Of a DNA stretch of 64,000 bases, positions 52,828 to 61,768 are shown piece by piece. The DNA lies in assembly GCF_030538755.1 (NCBI RefSeq), contig NZ_JAUNTJ010000006.1:1-64000 (forward strand), written 5' to 3'. The position numbers and the translations under genes are program-made. The stretch is from Paracoccus sp. (in: a-proteobacteria). Lineage in GTDB: Bacteria > Pseudomonadota > Alphaproteobacteria > Rhodobacterales > Rhodobacteraceae. The notes below the pieces were generated by a model. The model was not told the origin of the DNA. It saw nothing but the letters and a program-made list of their open reading frames with translations, and searched no databases. The first letter of the stretch is position 1, and each line of letters starts with the position of its first letter.

Positions 52828-53700
52828 GTGACGCAGACGACGTTTCGCGCCCGCGACGGGGCGCGGCTGGCCTATCAGGACGAAGGGCAGGGCTTGCCCT
52901 TGCTGGCGCTGGCGGGGCTGACCCGCGACGGGCGCGACTTTGGCTATCTGGCGCGCAGGCTGGACGTCGATGCGGTGCGGCTGATCCGGCTGGACAGCCG
53001 CGGGCGCGGCGGCTCTGACTGGACCGGGCCGGACAGCTATATCGTCGGGCAAGAGGCGCAGGACGCGCTGGCGCTGCTGGATCATCTGGGGCTGGACCGC
53101 GCGGCGGTGATCGGATCGTCGCGCGGCGGTCTGCTGGGCATGGCGATGGTGGGGATGGCGCCGGGGCGCGTGTCGGGCATCTGTTTCAACGATGTCGGCC
53201 CGGTGATCGAACGCGACGGGCTGATGCGCATCGGCCAGTTCATCGGCGTGCGCCCCACCGTGTCCACGCTGGACGAGATCGCCGACCGTCTGCCCGCCGC
53301 CATGCCCGGTTTCGCCAATGTGCCGCCCGCCCGCTGGGCCGATGAGACCGTGCGCCATTATGTGCAGCAGGCCGATGGCGTGGGCCTGACCTATGACCCG
53401 GCGCTGCGTATCGCCTTTGACAAGGCGATGGAGGCGAACCCCTTGCCCGACGCATGGCCCTTGTTCGATGCCTGCGCGGGCCTGCCGCTGGCGCTGATCC
53501 GGGGGGCTGGCTCGGACGTGCTGACGCGCGCCACCGCCGCCGAGATGCGCCGCCGCCGTCCCGACCTGCTGTTCGCCGAAATCCCCGACCGTGGCCACAT
53601 CCCCTTTCTGGATGAACCGCAGGCGCTGGCGGTGATCCACGACTGGCTGGACCTGATCCGCGCCCAAGGCCCGGTCCCCGGCGGCGATGCGGCCGGGTAA
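52828..53700 (+). CDS. Alpha/beta hydrolase
   Basis: A protein of 290 aa with a GTG start; GGGGGG lies 10 nt upstream. The nucleophile is Ser98 in GSSRGG; the acid/base end is DRGHIPFLDEP with the catalytic His. LDSRGRGGSDW is the usual loop after strand 4. It looks like an esterase or lactonase of the 3-oxoadipate enol-lactonase type. Located 48 nt after atoA, it may be the last gene of the operon, perhaps releasing hydroxyacids from esters or oligomers; this is inference. Confidence 0.85.
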   Translation: MTQTTFRARDGARLAYQDEGQGLPLLALAGLTRDGRDFGYLARRLDVDAVRLIRLDSRGRGGSDWTGPDSYIVGQEAQDALALLDHLGLDRAAVIGSSRGGLLGMAMVGMAPGRVSGICFNDVGPVIERDGLMRIGQFIGVRPTVSTLDEIADRLPAAMPGFANVPPARWADETVRHYVQQADGVGLTYDPALRIAFDKAMEANPLPDAWPLFDACAGLPLALIRGAGSDVLTRATAAEMRRRRPDLLFAEIPDRGHIPFLDEPQALAVIHDWLDLIRAQGPVPGGDAAG

Positions 53701-53841
53701 CAGTCGGCGCGTGATTTGCGCAAATATTTCAGCGATCTGATTATTCTGCTGCGGCACGCCTGCCGGGGGGTTGGCAAGGGCTGCGCGGGGCGCTACCAAA
53801 GATTGAACTGAACTGTTCGTAATACATCTTGGAGAGGGTCG

Positions 53842-54858
53842 ATGCACGCTGCCCTGTTGCTTGGGTCGGCCCGCTGCGGATCAACGCTGGTATCACAGAT
53901 CATCCGCCAGCACCCCGATGTGCTGAGCCTGTCGGAACTGTTCATCGGGCTTGGTCCCTATGGCTATCGCCCTGACCGCTGCGACGGGCGCACCTTTTGG
54001 CGGCACCTGACGCAACCCACGCCCCTGATGCGCCGTCTGGCCAATCCCGACACGATGCCGGACGAATTTCTGTATCACCGTGTCGAAAACCGCCGCCACG
54101 ATCCGTTCAACTGCCCGCCGGTGCTGAACATCATGCTGCCGCATCTGACCGACCGGCCCGATGATCTGCTGGATGCGCTGGGGGCCGAGGTGGTCACATG
54201 GCCGCTGCGGCCGCTGGCCGATCAGTATCTCGCCCTGTTTGCGGCGCTGGACAGGCTGGTGCCGGGCGGGCCGCGCAAGGTCTGGGCCGAACGCTCGGGC
54301 GGGTCATTGGTGGCGGTGCGGACGCTGCGGCGCATGTTCCCGCAGGCGCGGCTGGTGCTGTTGCGGCGCAACGGGGCGGCGACGGCGTTAAGCCTGCGCC
54401 AGTTCACCATGGCCCGCGCGCCGGTCTGGCTGTGGAAAACCGGGCTGCCCTGGGTGAACACGCTGAATCCGCGACATCATTTCGGGCGCGGTCCATTCTG
54501 GCCGCTGCTGTGCCGGATGGGCGGGCTGCCGGGGGTGAACCATCTGCTGACGAAACGGCCCTCGGTCGTGGATTGCGGGCGGTTCTGGTCGGACATGATG
54601 CAGACCGCCGTGGCTGAACTGCGCGGCGCCGATGTGACGGTGATCCGTTATGAGCAGTTGCTGGCCGATCCGCCCCGGCAGATCGTGCGGCTGGGGATGG
54701 CGGTTGCGGGCAATGCACCGCCCGGCTGGGTTGCGGCGACGGCGCATCTGCCCATGGCGCGGGTGTCGCAACTGGATGCGCTGTCCCCCGCCGACCGCCG
54801 CGCCCTGCTGGCCGCCTGCGAACCGGGCGAGGCGGCGCTGGATATGCTTGGCCGGTAA
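53842..54858 (+). CDS. Sulfotransferase-like protein
   Basis: A protein of 338 aa. The N-terminal P-loop GSARCGSTLVSQII corresponds to the PAPS 5'-phosphosulfate site, and ARLVLLRRNGAATALSLRQF to the 3' site. VTVIRYEQLLADPPRQI is the typical late block. It is unrelated in detail to the sulfotransferase at 12102. Acceptor unknown. GGAGAGG precedes the ATG. It is monocistronic. Confidence 0.83.
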   Translation: MHAALLLGSARCGSTLVSQIIRQHPDVLSLSELFIGLGPYGYRPDRCDGRTFWRHLTQPTPLMRRLANPDTMPDEFLYHRVENRRHDPFNCPPVLNIMLPHLTDRPDDLLDALGAEVVTWPLRPLADQYLALFAALDRLVPGGPRKVWAERSGGSLVAVRTLRRMFPQARLVLLRRNGAATALSLRQFTMARAPVWLWKTGLPWVNTLNPRHHFGRGPFWPLLCRMGGLPGVNHLLTKRPSVVDCGRFWSDMMQTAVAELRGADVTVIRYEQLLADPPRQIVRLGMAVAGNAPPGWVAATAHLPMARVSQLDALSPADRRALLAACEPGEAALDMLGR

Positions 54859-54910
54859 CGGGGCGCGGGCGGGCGTTTGCAGGACAGGGCAACCCGGCGT
54901 TTGCAAATCG

Positions 54911-54938
54911 CGAACGAAATATGCGTTGTTCGTTCGCT
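54911..54938. promoter_or_regulatory. Perfect 9-bp inverted repeat upstream of doxX
   Basis: GCGAACGAA - 10 nt - TTCGTTCGC, ending 70 nt before the DoxX start. Neighbouring ATATGCG is AT-richer than the surroundings. It may be an operator for a dimeric repressor or a hairpin ending the sulfotransferase transcript; it lacks a U-tract. Confidence 0.5.
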
Positions 54939-55008
54939 GCTTTCGTCCTATCTGCACGGGCTATAGCAGCAGGGCGCAAATCCGCTGCACCATGCAAAAG
55001 GAAAAGAC

Positions 55009-55398
55009 ATGTTCACCCAACTGACCACCTACGCGCCCACCATGCGCAGCGTGCTGCGGATTATGGCGGCGCTGATCTTTATGGCCCATGGCACGCAAAA
55101 GATCCTTGGCTTTCCGGCCGGGATGAGCCCGGACGCCTTTAGCCTGTCGTGGATTTCGGGCGTGATGGAGCTGATCGGCGGTGCGCTGCTGGTGATCGGC
55201 CTGTTCACCCGCCCGGTGGCGTTTCTGTTGTCGGGGCTGATGGCATTCGCCTATTTCATCGCCCACGCGCCGCAAAGTTTCTTTCCGGTGCTGAATGGCG
55301 GGGATGCGGCGATCCTTTACTGCTTTGTGTTCCTGTATCTGGTCTTTGCCGGCCCCGGCCCGATCAGCGTGGATGCCGCAACCGGGCGCGACAGCTAA
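55009..55398 (+). CDS. DoxX family membrane protein
   Basis: A protein of 129 aa with four membrane helices: RIMAALIFMAHGTQKILGF (with the family HGxQK), MELIGGALLVIGLFTRPVAF, SGLMAFAYFIAHAP and ILYCFVFLYLVFAGPGP. DoxX proteins are linked to redox stress or terminal oxidase function; exact role unknown. AAAAGGAAAA precedes the ATG. Confidence 0.92.
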   Translation: MFTQLTTYAPTMRSVLRIMAALIFMAHGTQKILGFPAGMSPDAFSLSWISGVMELIGGALLVIGLFTRPVAFLLSGLMAFAYFIAHAPQSFFPVLNGGDAAILYCFVFLYLVFAGPGPISVDAATGRDS

Positions 55399-55439
55399 GG
55401 TTATCGCTGGCGCGGGCGGGGCATTGGTGCCTGCCCGCG

Positions 55440-56237
55440 TCAGATCACCATATGCCGAACCTTGGCCGAGACCCATTCGCTGATGACGACGGTGCCAAGG
55501 ATCACCAGAATAATCAGCGACACCTGCGGCCATGCCAGCACGTTCAGGCTGGATTGCAACTGCATCCCGATGCCGCCCGCGCCCACCAGCCCCAGAATCG
55601 CGCTTTCGCGGATGTTGATGTCCCAGCGGAACACGCTGATGCCGTAGAATGTCGGCAGCACCTGCGGCACGATGCCATAGCTCAGCACCTGCGCCTGCGA
55701 TGCGCCGGTGGCGGTGATCGCCTCGATCTGCCTGATGTCGGTTTCCTCGATCGCTTCATACAGCAGCTTGCCGATGAACCCGACCGAGCGGAATCCGATG
55801 GCGATGATCCCGGCCAGAATCCCCGGCCCAAGGATCGACACCAGCAGCAAGGCCCAGATCAGCGAATTGATCGAGCGTGACGCCACGATGCAGAACAGCG
55901 CAAAGGGGCGCAGGATCAGCGCCGAAGGCGTGGTGTTGCGCGCCGCCAGAAAGGCCAGCGGCACGGCGATGACGATGCCCAGCAGCGTGCCCAGCGTGGC
56001 GATGTTGATCGTGTCCCACAAAGGCGCCCACAGCCGCTCCATATAGGACCAGCGCGGCGGCACGGCGCGGCCCAGCAGGTCGCCCGCCGCCTGCGGTGCG
56101 TCCCGGACAAAGCCCCAGTTGGTGCGCGCCGTCATCAGGTTCCAGCACCAGACGAACAGCGCGACGGTGGCGAACCAGCCCGCCCAGATCAGCAGGCGCG
56201 TGCGGGGGGTGCGGTATTGCCAGACCTGATCCATCAT
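55440..56237 (-). CDS. phnE: Phosphonate/phosphite ABC transporter permease PhnE (second)
   Basis: A protein of about 265 aa with six membrane helices. PhnE landmarks: TINIATLGTLLGIVIAVPLAF, ARNTTP, IRQIEAITATGASQAQVLSYGIVPQ (EAA loop with G) and RWDINIRESAILGLVGAGGIG. I chose the ATG at 56237, which overlaps the stop of the first permease gene by 4 nt; the ATG at 56246 is an alternative. It likely forms a heterodimer with the other PhnE. Confidence 0.9.
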   Translation of the reverse strand: MMDQVWQYRTPRTRLLIWAGWFATVALFVWCWNLMTARTNWGFVRDAPQAAGDLLGRAVPPRWSYMERLWAPLWDTINIATLGTLLGIVIAVPLAFLAARNTTPSALILRPFALFCIVASRSINSLIWALLLVSILGPGILAGIIAIGFRSVGFIGKLLYEAIEETDIRQIEAITATGASQAQVLSYGIVPQVLPTFYGISVFRWDINIRESAILGLVGAGGIGMQLQSSLNVLAWPQVSLIILVILGTVVISEWVSAKVRHMVI

Positions 56238-57031
56238 TGCACCCATTTGCGCAGATGCCCGGATGCGTATTCCGACAGCATCACGATGGCGATGATAATC
56301 AACAGGATCGCCCCGGCGCTGCTGTATTCATAGCGCGACAGCGAGGTGTTCAGCGTCGCCCCGATGCCGCCTGCGCCGACGATGCCGATAACGGCGGATT
56401 CGCGGAAGTTGATGTCCAGCCGATACAGCGACAGCCCGATCAGGCGCGGCATGACCTGCGGCTGGATGCCGTAATTGATAAGCTGCATCCAGCTTGCGCC
56501 GGTGGCGCGGATCGCCTCGGCCTGCTTTTCGTCGATGTCCTCGATGTCTTCGGCCAGCAGCTTGCCGATGAAACCGATGGTGGAAAAGGCCAGCGTCAGG
56601 AACCCGGCGAAGGCGCCGAATCCGAACAGCGCCACGAAAAAGATGGCGACGATGATTTCCTGCAAGGCGCGGCTGATGGCGATGATGCTGCGGCAGATCA
56701 GATACAGCCAGCGCGGGGCCAGATTGCGCGCCGCGCCGATGCCGATGGGGATGGAAATCAGCACGCCGACCACGGTGGATGTCAGCGTCATCGTCAGGCT
56801 TTCGACCAGCCCGGCTGAAATATCGCGCCAGCGGGTGGTGAAGTCGGGCGTCAGAAAGCCGGTGACGAACCGCTGCCCGCGTTCCATCCCGGCGGCGACG
56901 CGGGTCCAGTTCACCTCGATACTGCCGATGGCCAGCGCCAGATAGACCAGCGCGCCCAGGGTCAGCGTGATGCGCCAGAACCGCGAGCGGATCAGTTGCG
57001 GCGGCCGCCGCCATGTGCCGGGGTAGGTCAC
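56234..57031 (-). CDS. phnE: Phosphonate/phosphite ABC transporter permease PhnE (first)
   Basis: A protein of 265 aa with six membrane helices. It has [58 protein letters not shown] (EAA loop) and [21 protein letters not shown]. It overlaps phnC by 4 nt. The two permeases are only distantly alike outside the EAA loop, as usual for PhnE1/PhnE2 pairs. Confidence 0.92.
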   Translation of the reverse strand: MTYPGTWRRPPQLIRSRFWRITLTLGALVYLALAIGSIEVNWTRVAAGMERGQRFVTGFLTPDFTTRWRDISAGLVESLTMTLTSTVVGVLISIPIGIGAARNLAPRWLYLICRSIIAISRALQEIIVAIFFVALFGFGAFAGFLTLAFSTIGFIGKLLAEDIEDIDEKQAEAIRATGASWMQLINYGIQPQVMPRLIGLSLYRLDINFRESAVIGIVGAGGIGATLNTSLSRYEYSSAGAILLIIIAIVMLSEYASGHLRKWVQ

Positions 57032-57852
57032 AGCGCCTCCAGCATCTTTTCGCGGGCCTCGCGCTCATCGGCCTCGGCGGCGTCGTCGTCGGCGGATTGG
57101 CGCATGGCGGCCCAGTCTTCTTCGCCATAGATCGCGGTCAGGGCGTTTTCGGTCAGATCGGCAGGCGCGCCGTCGAACACGATCTGCCCGGCGCGCAGCC
57201 CGATGATGCGGTCGGTGAATTGCTGCGCCAGCACCACGTCGTGAATGTTGATGATCGCGGGCAACCCGCGTTCGCGGCAGATTTCCACGATCAGCCGCAT
57301 GATCTGGCGGCTGGTTTTCGGATCGAGGCTGGCGGTCGGTTCGTCCACCAGCAGCAGTTCGGGGTTCTGTTCCAGCGCCCGCGCAATGCCGACGCGCTGC
57401 CGCTGGCCGCCCGACAGCGCATCGGCGCGCTTATCGACATGCGCCGACAGGCCCACCCGGTCCAGCAGCTTGAAGGCGTTCTGCACATCGGCGGGCGGAA
57501 AGCGGCGCATCAGGCTGCGCCAGAAGCCGACATAGCCCAACCGCCCCGACAGCACGTTTTCCATCACCGTCAGCCGTTCGACCAGCGCATATTCCTGAAA
57601 GATCATGCCGATGCGGCGGCGGGCGCGGCGCAGATCACCGGCGCGCAGGCGGGTGATGTCGGTGTCGTTCAGCCGCACCGTGCCGCTGGTCGGTTCCACC
57701 AGCCGGTTGATGCAGCGGATCAGCGTCGATTTGCCCGCCCCCGATGGCCCGATCAGGCCCACGACCTGCCCGGCGGGGATGGTGAAAGACGCATCCGACA
57801 GCGCCTTGTCGCCGGTGCGATAGGTCTTGGTCAGGTTTTCGACGGTCAGCAT
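57028..57852 (-). CDS. phnC: Phosphonate/phosphite ABC transporter ATP-binding protein PhnC
   Basis: A protein of 274 aa. Walker [14 protein letters not shown]-loop [19 protein letters not shown], signature [16 protein letters not shown], Walker [14 protein letters not shown] and H-loop IINIHDV. The C-terminal ~30 residues are very acidic (DDDAAEADE) and not usual for PhnC. AAAAGGGG precedes the ATG. Confidence 0.94.
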   Translation of the reverse strand: MLTVENLTKTYRTGDKALSDASFTIPAGQVVGLIGPSGAGKSTLIRCINRLVEPTSGTVRLNDTDITRLRAGDLRRARRRIGMIFQEYALVERLTVMENVLSGRLGYVGFWRSLMRRFPPADVQNAFKLLDRVGLSAHVDKRADALSGGQRQRVGIARALEQNPELLLVDEPTASLDPKTSRQIMRLIVEICRERGLPAIINIHDVVLAQQFTDRIIGLRAGQIVFDGAPADLTENALTAIYGEEDWAAMRQSADDDAAEADEREAREKMLEAL

Positions 57853-57870
57853 CGGCGGCCCCTTTTACGC

Positions 57871-57895
57871 AAAAGGCGGGCAAGGTTGCCCCGCC
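57871..57895 (-). terminator. Attenuator-like stem-loop between phnD and phnC
   Basis: On the minus strand GGCGGGGCAA pairs with TTGCCCGCC (one bulge) around a 2-nt loop, followed by TTTT. It lies 22 nt after the phnD stop and 19 nt before phnC. It would keep binding-protein mRNA above transporter mRNA. Confidence 0.6.
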
Positions 57896-57916
57896 CGCCC
57901 GGATGTGATGCGGCGT

Positions 57917-58870
57917 TCAGTTGCAGGTATAGGTCACGCCCATCGCCTCGTCGATCTGGCGGATCACGGCCCAATGTTCCTGAAAGCTGATCGGGATGAA
58001 CTGGGTTTCGCCCTGCGGGGCGAATTCGGTTTCCAGCCCGGTGCCGGTCCAGTCAAAGCTGAAGAACGCCTGCTGGATCTTGTCCTGCAATTCGGGCGTC
58101 AGGTTGTGGACCACGCCGTAACCCGTGGTCGGGAAGGTGTCGGATTTATAGACCGTGACCAGATCATCGCTGTTCACCACGCCGCGCGCGGTCATGCGGG
58201 TCAGCACCGAATTGGCGATGGCGGCGGCGTCGTAATCCTTGTTCGCGACCCCCAGGATAGAGTTGTCATGCCCGCCCGAAAACGCCGGAGTATAGTCGCG
58301 TTCCACCTGCAAATCGAATTCCGATTCCAGCAGCGCCTGCGGTGCCTTGAAGCCCGAATTCGACGTTTCCGAGGTGAAGGCCAGCTGGCGCCCCTTCAGA
58401 TCGGACAATTCGCTGATGCCGCTGTCGGGATAGGTGATGATTTCCATCTCGTATCCATACGACCCGTCGGCATTGGCCATCATCGCAAAGGGGCGAAAGC
58501 CCGAACAGGCCACCGCGATCGCGTTGCCGCCGGTGTTCACGCCCGCGATGTGCAGACGGCCCGCGCGCATGGCTTCGTATTGCGCGGCGTTGTTTTGCAC
58601 CGGAAAGAACTCGACCGGCTTGCCGGTGACCTCGCTCAGGTGGTCCAGAAACTCTTTCCACACATCGACGTAAACCGCCGGGTCTTCGACCGGGGTATAG
58701 GCAAAGATCAGCGTGGCCGGGTCAACCTGCTGCGCCGGATCCGAGGGGATGTCGGCGACCATATCGCCATCGGCGTCGGTAAAGCGGGCGTCCAGCGCGA
58801 ATTCGGCGCTGGCGGGGATGGCGATCAGACTGGCCAATGCGGTTGCTGCGGCAAGGCGAAAGAGGGTCAT
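57917..58870 (-). CDS. phnD: Phosphonate/phosphite ABC transporter substrate-binding protein PhnD
   Basis: A protein of 317 aa. Signal peptide (MTLFRLAAATALASLIAIPASA). PhnD landmarks are VEFFPVQNNAAQYEAMRAG, HIAGVNTGGNAIAV and the ligand loop AFTSETSNSGFKAPQALL. It could bind phosphonates, phosphite or phosphate. No C-P lyase or phosphite dehydrogenase gene is in the window. GGAG lies 8 nt before the ATG. It is the first gene of phnD-C-E-E. The frame is open far upstream on non-coding DNA. Confidence 0.93.
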   Translation of the reverse strand: MTLFRLAAATALASLIAIPASAEFALDARFTDADGDMVADIPSDPAQQVDPATLIFAYTPVEDPAVYVDVWKEFLDHLSEVTGKPVEFFPVQNNAAQYEAMRAGRLHIAGVNTGGNAIAVACSGFRPFAMMANADGSYGYEMEIITYPDSGISELSDLKGRQLAFTSETSNSGFKAPQALLESEFDLQVERDYTPAFSGGHDNSILGVANKDYDAAAIANSVLTRMTARGVVNSDDLVTVYKSDTFPTTGYGVVHNLTPELQDKIQQAFFSFDWTGTGLETEFAPQGETQFIPISFQEHWAVIRQIDEAMGVTYTCN

Positions 58871-59006
58871 CGGATGCTCCGGTTCGACAGGGTTCCGGTG
58901 GGGTGTAGGGGTGGCGGATGACTCTTTTACGACCGGAATGTGACGGTTTTGTGACAATCTGCCACCGCCGCTGCCGGTGGTCAAGGCAGAGGTGCCGCGC
59001 CGACAG

Positions 59007-59039
59007 GGCGGGGCAGGGGCGGTCGCCCTTTGCCCCGCC
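59007..59039 (-). terminator. Stem-loop just after fruA
   Basis: GGCGGGGCA/TGCCCCGCC with an inner GGGCG/CGCCC, starting 4 nt downstream of the fruA stop on the minus strand. No U-run follows; it is possibly a 3'-end stabilising hairpin or weak terminator of the fru operon. Confidence 0.5.
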
Positions 59040-59043
59040 GTAT

Positions 59044-60792
59044 TCAGGCGGTCTGCGCCGCGGCTGCCGCCACGGGCCGTTTGACCGCCATCAGCGCCAC
59101 GGCCGAGACCAGCGTGCCCACCAGCATCGCAATGATAAAGCCGGTCAGGTTCGTGACCGCATTCGGGATCGGCAGGACGAACACCCCGCCATGCGGCACC
59201 CGCAGCGCCACGCCCATCATCATGCAGATCGCCCCGGCCACCGCCGACCCCGCGATCAGCGAGGGGATCACCCGCAGCGGGTCGCGCGCGGCAAAGGGGA
59301 TTGCGCCCTCGGTCACGAAGGCAAGGCCCAGCACGGCGGCGGCGTTGCCCGCCTCGCGTTCCTCGGGGGTAAAGATCGAGGGGCGCAGTTTCGACGCCAG
59401 CGCCAGCGCCAGCGGCGGGGTCATGCCTGCGCACATCACGGCGGCCATGGGCTGATAGATTTCCGAGGCGATCAGCGTGGTGCCAAAGACATAGGCCGCC
59501 TTGTTGATCGGCCCGCCCATATCGACGGCCATCATGCCGCCAAGGATCAGCCCCAGGATCAGCGCCGACGATCCTTGCATCCCCTTCAGCCATTCCGTCA
59601 GCGCGGCCAGTGCCTGCGCCGTCGGGCCGCCTACGACGTAATACATCAGCAGCCCGGTGATCGCCGTGGCCAGCAGCGGCAGGATCAGCACCGGCATCAG
59701 CCCTTGCAGCGTCTTGGGCAGGCGGATCACCCGGATCAGCGCCAGCACCGTGTAACCGGCGATGAACCCGGCCACGATCCCGCCCAGAAAGCCCGCGCCG
59801 ATGGTGCCCGCGATCACGCCTCCGGTCATGCCCGGCGCGATACCGGGCCGGTCGGCAATCGAATAGGCGATATAGCCCGCCAGCGCCGGAACCATCAGCG
59901 TAAAGGCTCCGTTCGCGCCGATCTGGAACAGCGTCCAGCCCAGCGTGCCCTGATACTGGTCTTCGTAGACATAGATGCCGCCAAGGGCAAAGGCGATGGC
60001 GATCAGCAGACCGCCCGCCACCACAAAGGGCAGCATGAAGGACACGCCGGTCATCAGGTGCTTGTAAGCGCCGGTCTTATGCGCGGGCTGCGCGGATTCG
60101 GCGGTTTGCGCGGTGGCGGTGCCCTGCGTCTGGGCCTCGGCCTGCGCGCGGCGGATCAGGCCCGCGCCATCGTTGATCGCGGGCTTGGTCGGGCCGGTGA
60201 ACACCCGCTTGCCGGCAAAGCGCGACAGTTCCACCTGCCGGTCGGCGGCGATGATGACCAGATCGGCGGCGGCGATTTCATCCGCCGTCAGCGCGTCCTG
60301 CGAGCCGACCGACCCCTGCGTTTCCACCCGGATCGAGTGGCCAAGCTGTTTCGCGCCCTCGGTCAGCCCTTCGGCGGCCATGAAGGTATGCGCGATGCCG
60401 GTGGGGCAGGATGTGATGGCGACGATCTTCAGCGGGCCATCGGTGGCGGGGGGCGCGGTCGGGGCAGGCGCTGCCGTTGCCGCGCCGCCGCCCGCCGCCG
60501 CGACCAGTTGCGCCAGAACCGCGCCTGCGTCTTGCAGCAGGTCTTCCTTGGTGGCGCGCAGCACCGGCAGACCGGCAAAGCGGCCATCGTCCACCGCGTC
60601 ATCGACCAGCAGCACCGCCCGCGCCCCGGCAATGGCCGCAGCGTCCAGCGGGTCAACCACCCCGTCGGCGGTGTCCAGTTCGATGGCGATGCCGTGGTTC
60701 TGCGCGGCGGCAACCTTGCGCAGCGCCTCGCGCGATAGCACGGCATGGGTGCCCCGGTGGCGTGTTCCGATGACGGCTATGAAATCGGTCAT
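59044..60792 (-). CDS. fruA: PTS fructose transporter subunit IIBC
   Basis: A protein of 582 aa. Domains: IIB' (1-~100), in which the phospho-Cys position is lost ([13 protein letters not shown]); Ala/Pro linker; active IIB (~120-215) with Cys129 in [13 protein letters not shown]; second linker; IIC (~245-575) with about ten membrane helices and [12 protein letters not shown] and ATEG-like FVTEGAIPF blocks. It imports fructose as fructose 1-phosphate. A duplicated IIB with one dead copy is known for FruA. It lies 25 nt after fruK. Confidence 0.96.
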   Translation of the reverse strand: MTDFIAVIGTRHRGTHAVLSREALRKVAAAQNHGIAIELDTADGVVDPLDAAAIAGARAVLLVDDAVDDGRFAGLPVLRATKEDLLQDAGAVLAQLVAAAGGGAATAAPAPTAPPATDGPLKIVAITSCPTGIAHTFMAAEGLTEGAKQLGHSIRVETQGSVGSQDALTADEIAAADLVIIAADRQVELSRFAGKRVFTGPTKPAINDGAGLIRRAQAEAQTQGTATAQTAESAQPAHKTGAYKHLMTGVSFMLPFVVAGGLLIAIAFALGGIYVYEDQYQGTLGWTLFQIGANGAFTLMVPALAGYIAYSIADRPGIAPGMTGGVIAGTIGAGFLGGIVAGFIAGYTVLALIRVIRLPKTLQGLMPVLILPLLATAITGLLMYYVVGGPTAQALAALTEWLKGMQGSSALILGLILGGMMAVDMGGPINKAAYVFGTTLIASEIYQPMAAVMCAGMTPPLALALASKLRPSIFTPEEREAGNAAAVLGLAFVTEGAIPFAARDPLRVIPSLIAGSAVAGAICMMMGVALRVPHGGVFVLPIPNAVTNLTGFIIAMLVGTLVSAVALMAVKRPVAAAAAQTA

Positions 60793-60817
60793 CCTGTTCT
60801 CCTTTAATGTCCGGGCG

Positions 60818-61768
60818 TCAGGCGCCGGTGATCCAATCGGCCAGTGGTATCAGGGCGACCTGCGCCGCCAGGTCACGCACCGCATCGCGCGAAGGCAGAT
60901 GCGGGCCGGGGTTTTGCAGTTTCGCGCCGGAAAAACCCGTGGCCTGCCGCGCCAGATCGGGCAGGGGCAGCTTTTCGGCCAGCGCCGCCGTCAGGCCCGC
61001 GACCATGGCATCGCCTGCGCCGACCGCGCTGCCGGTGGACAGCGCCACGGGCCGCGCCTGCACGGCGTCATCGGCGGTCAGGAACAGCGCGCCTTCGGTG
61101 CCCAGCGACACCACCACCAGCCCGATCCCGCGCGCCAGCAGATCGCGCGCCGCGCCGACCAGATCGGCGCGGTCTGACAGATCGGCGCCGGTCAGTTCCT
61201 CTAACTCGTGGCGGTTGGGCTTGATGGCAAAGGGCAGGGTGTCGGATGCCAGCGCCGCGCGCAGCGGAGCGCCCGACACATCCATGACCACCCGTGCGCC
61301 CCTGGCCGTCAGCGCCGCGATCAGTGCGGCGGTGGCTTCGGGCGGCAGGGCGGCGGGCTGGCTGCCCGACACGACGGCCAGTTCCCCGGCCTGCGCCACG
61401 TCCAGACCGGCGCGCACCCGGTCCAGCGCCGCAGCATCGGCGTCAAAGCCGGGCAGGTTCACATCGGTGGTGCGCCCGTCCTGTTCCAGTATCTTGATAT
61501 TGGTGCGCGTCGCGCCGGGCACACGGATCATGCGGTCGGTGATGCCCTTTTGCGCGAACAGCGCCTGAAACACGGCGGCGTTATCCTGCCCCAGCAGGCC
61601 ATGCGCGGTGGCCGCCATCCCCCAGTCGGCCAGCACCGAGGCGACGTTCACCGCCTTGCCGCCGGGGTCCTGCCGGACCGAGCGGGCGCGGACGACCGCC
61701 CCCGGTTCCAGCCGGTCCAGCGTCACCGTCTGGTCGATGGCGGGGTTCAGCCCGATGCAGTGGATCAT
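60818..61768 (-). CDS. fruK: 1-Phosphofructokinase
   Basis: A protein of 316 aa of the PfkB/ribokinase family. The N-terminal [17 protein letters not shown] and [16 protein letters not shown] bind the sugar. The C-terminal [13 protein letters not shown] and [15 protein letters not shown] hold the catalytic Asp (GAGDA). It makes fructose 1,6-bisphosphate from the PTS product. The ATG overlaps the fruB stop by 4 nt. Confidence 0.96.
   Translation of the reverse strand: MIHCIGLNPAIDQTVTLDRLEPGAVVRARSVRQDPGGKAVNVASVLADWGMAATAHGLLGQDNAAVFQALFAQKGITDRMIRVPGATRTNIKILEQDGRTTDVNLPGFDADAAALDRVRAGLDVAQAGELAVVSGSQPAALPPEATAALIAALTARGARVVMDVSGAPLRAALASDTLPFAIKPNRHELEELTGADLSDRADLVGAARDLLARGIGLVVVSLGTEGALFLTADDAVQARPVALSTGSAVGAGDAMVAGLTAALAEKLPLPDLARQATGFSGAKLQNPGPHLPSRDAVRDLAAQVALIPLADWITGA

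Noticed and set aside
58918-60738. Long plus-strand frame opposite fruA
   Set aside because: It is the antisense of the fruA coding region, rich in Arg/Gln/His, without start signals or protein family features.
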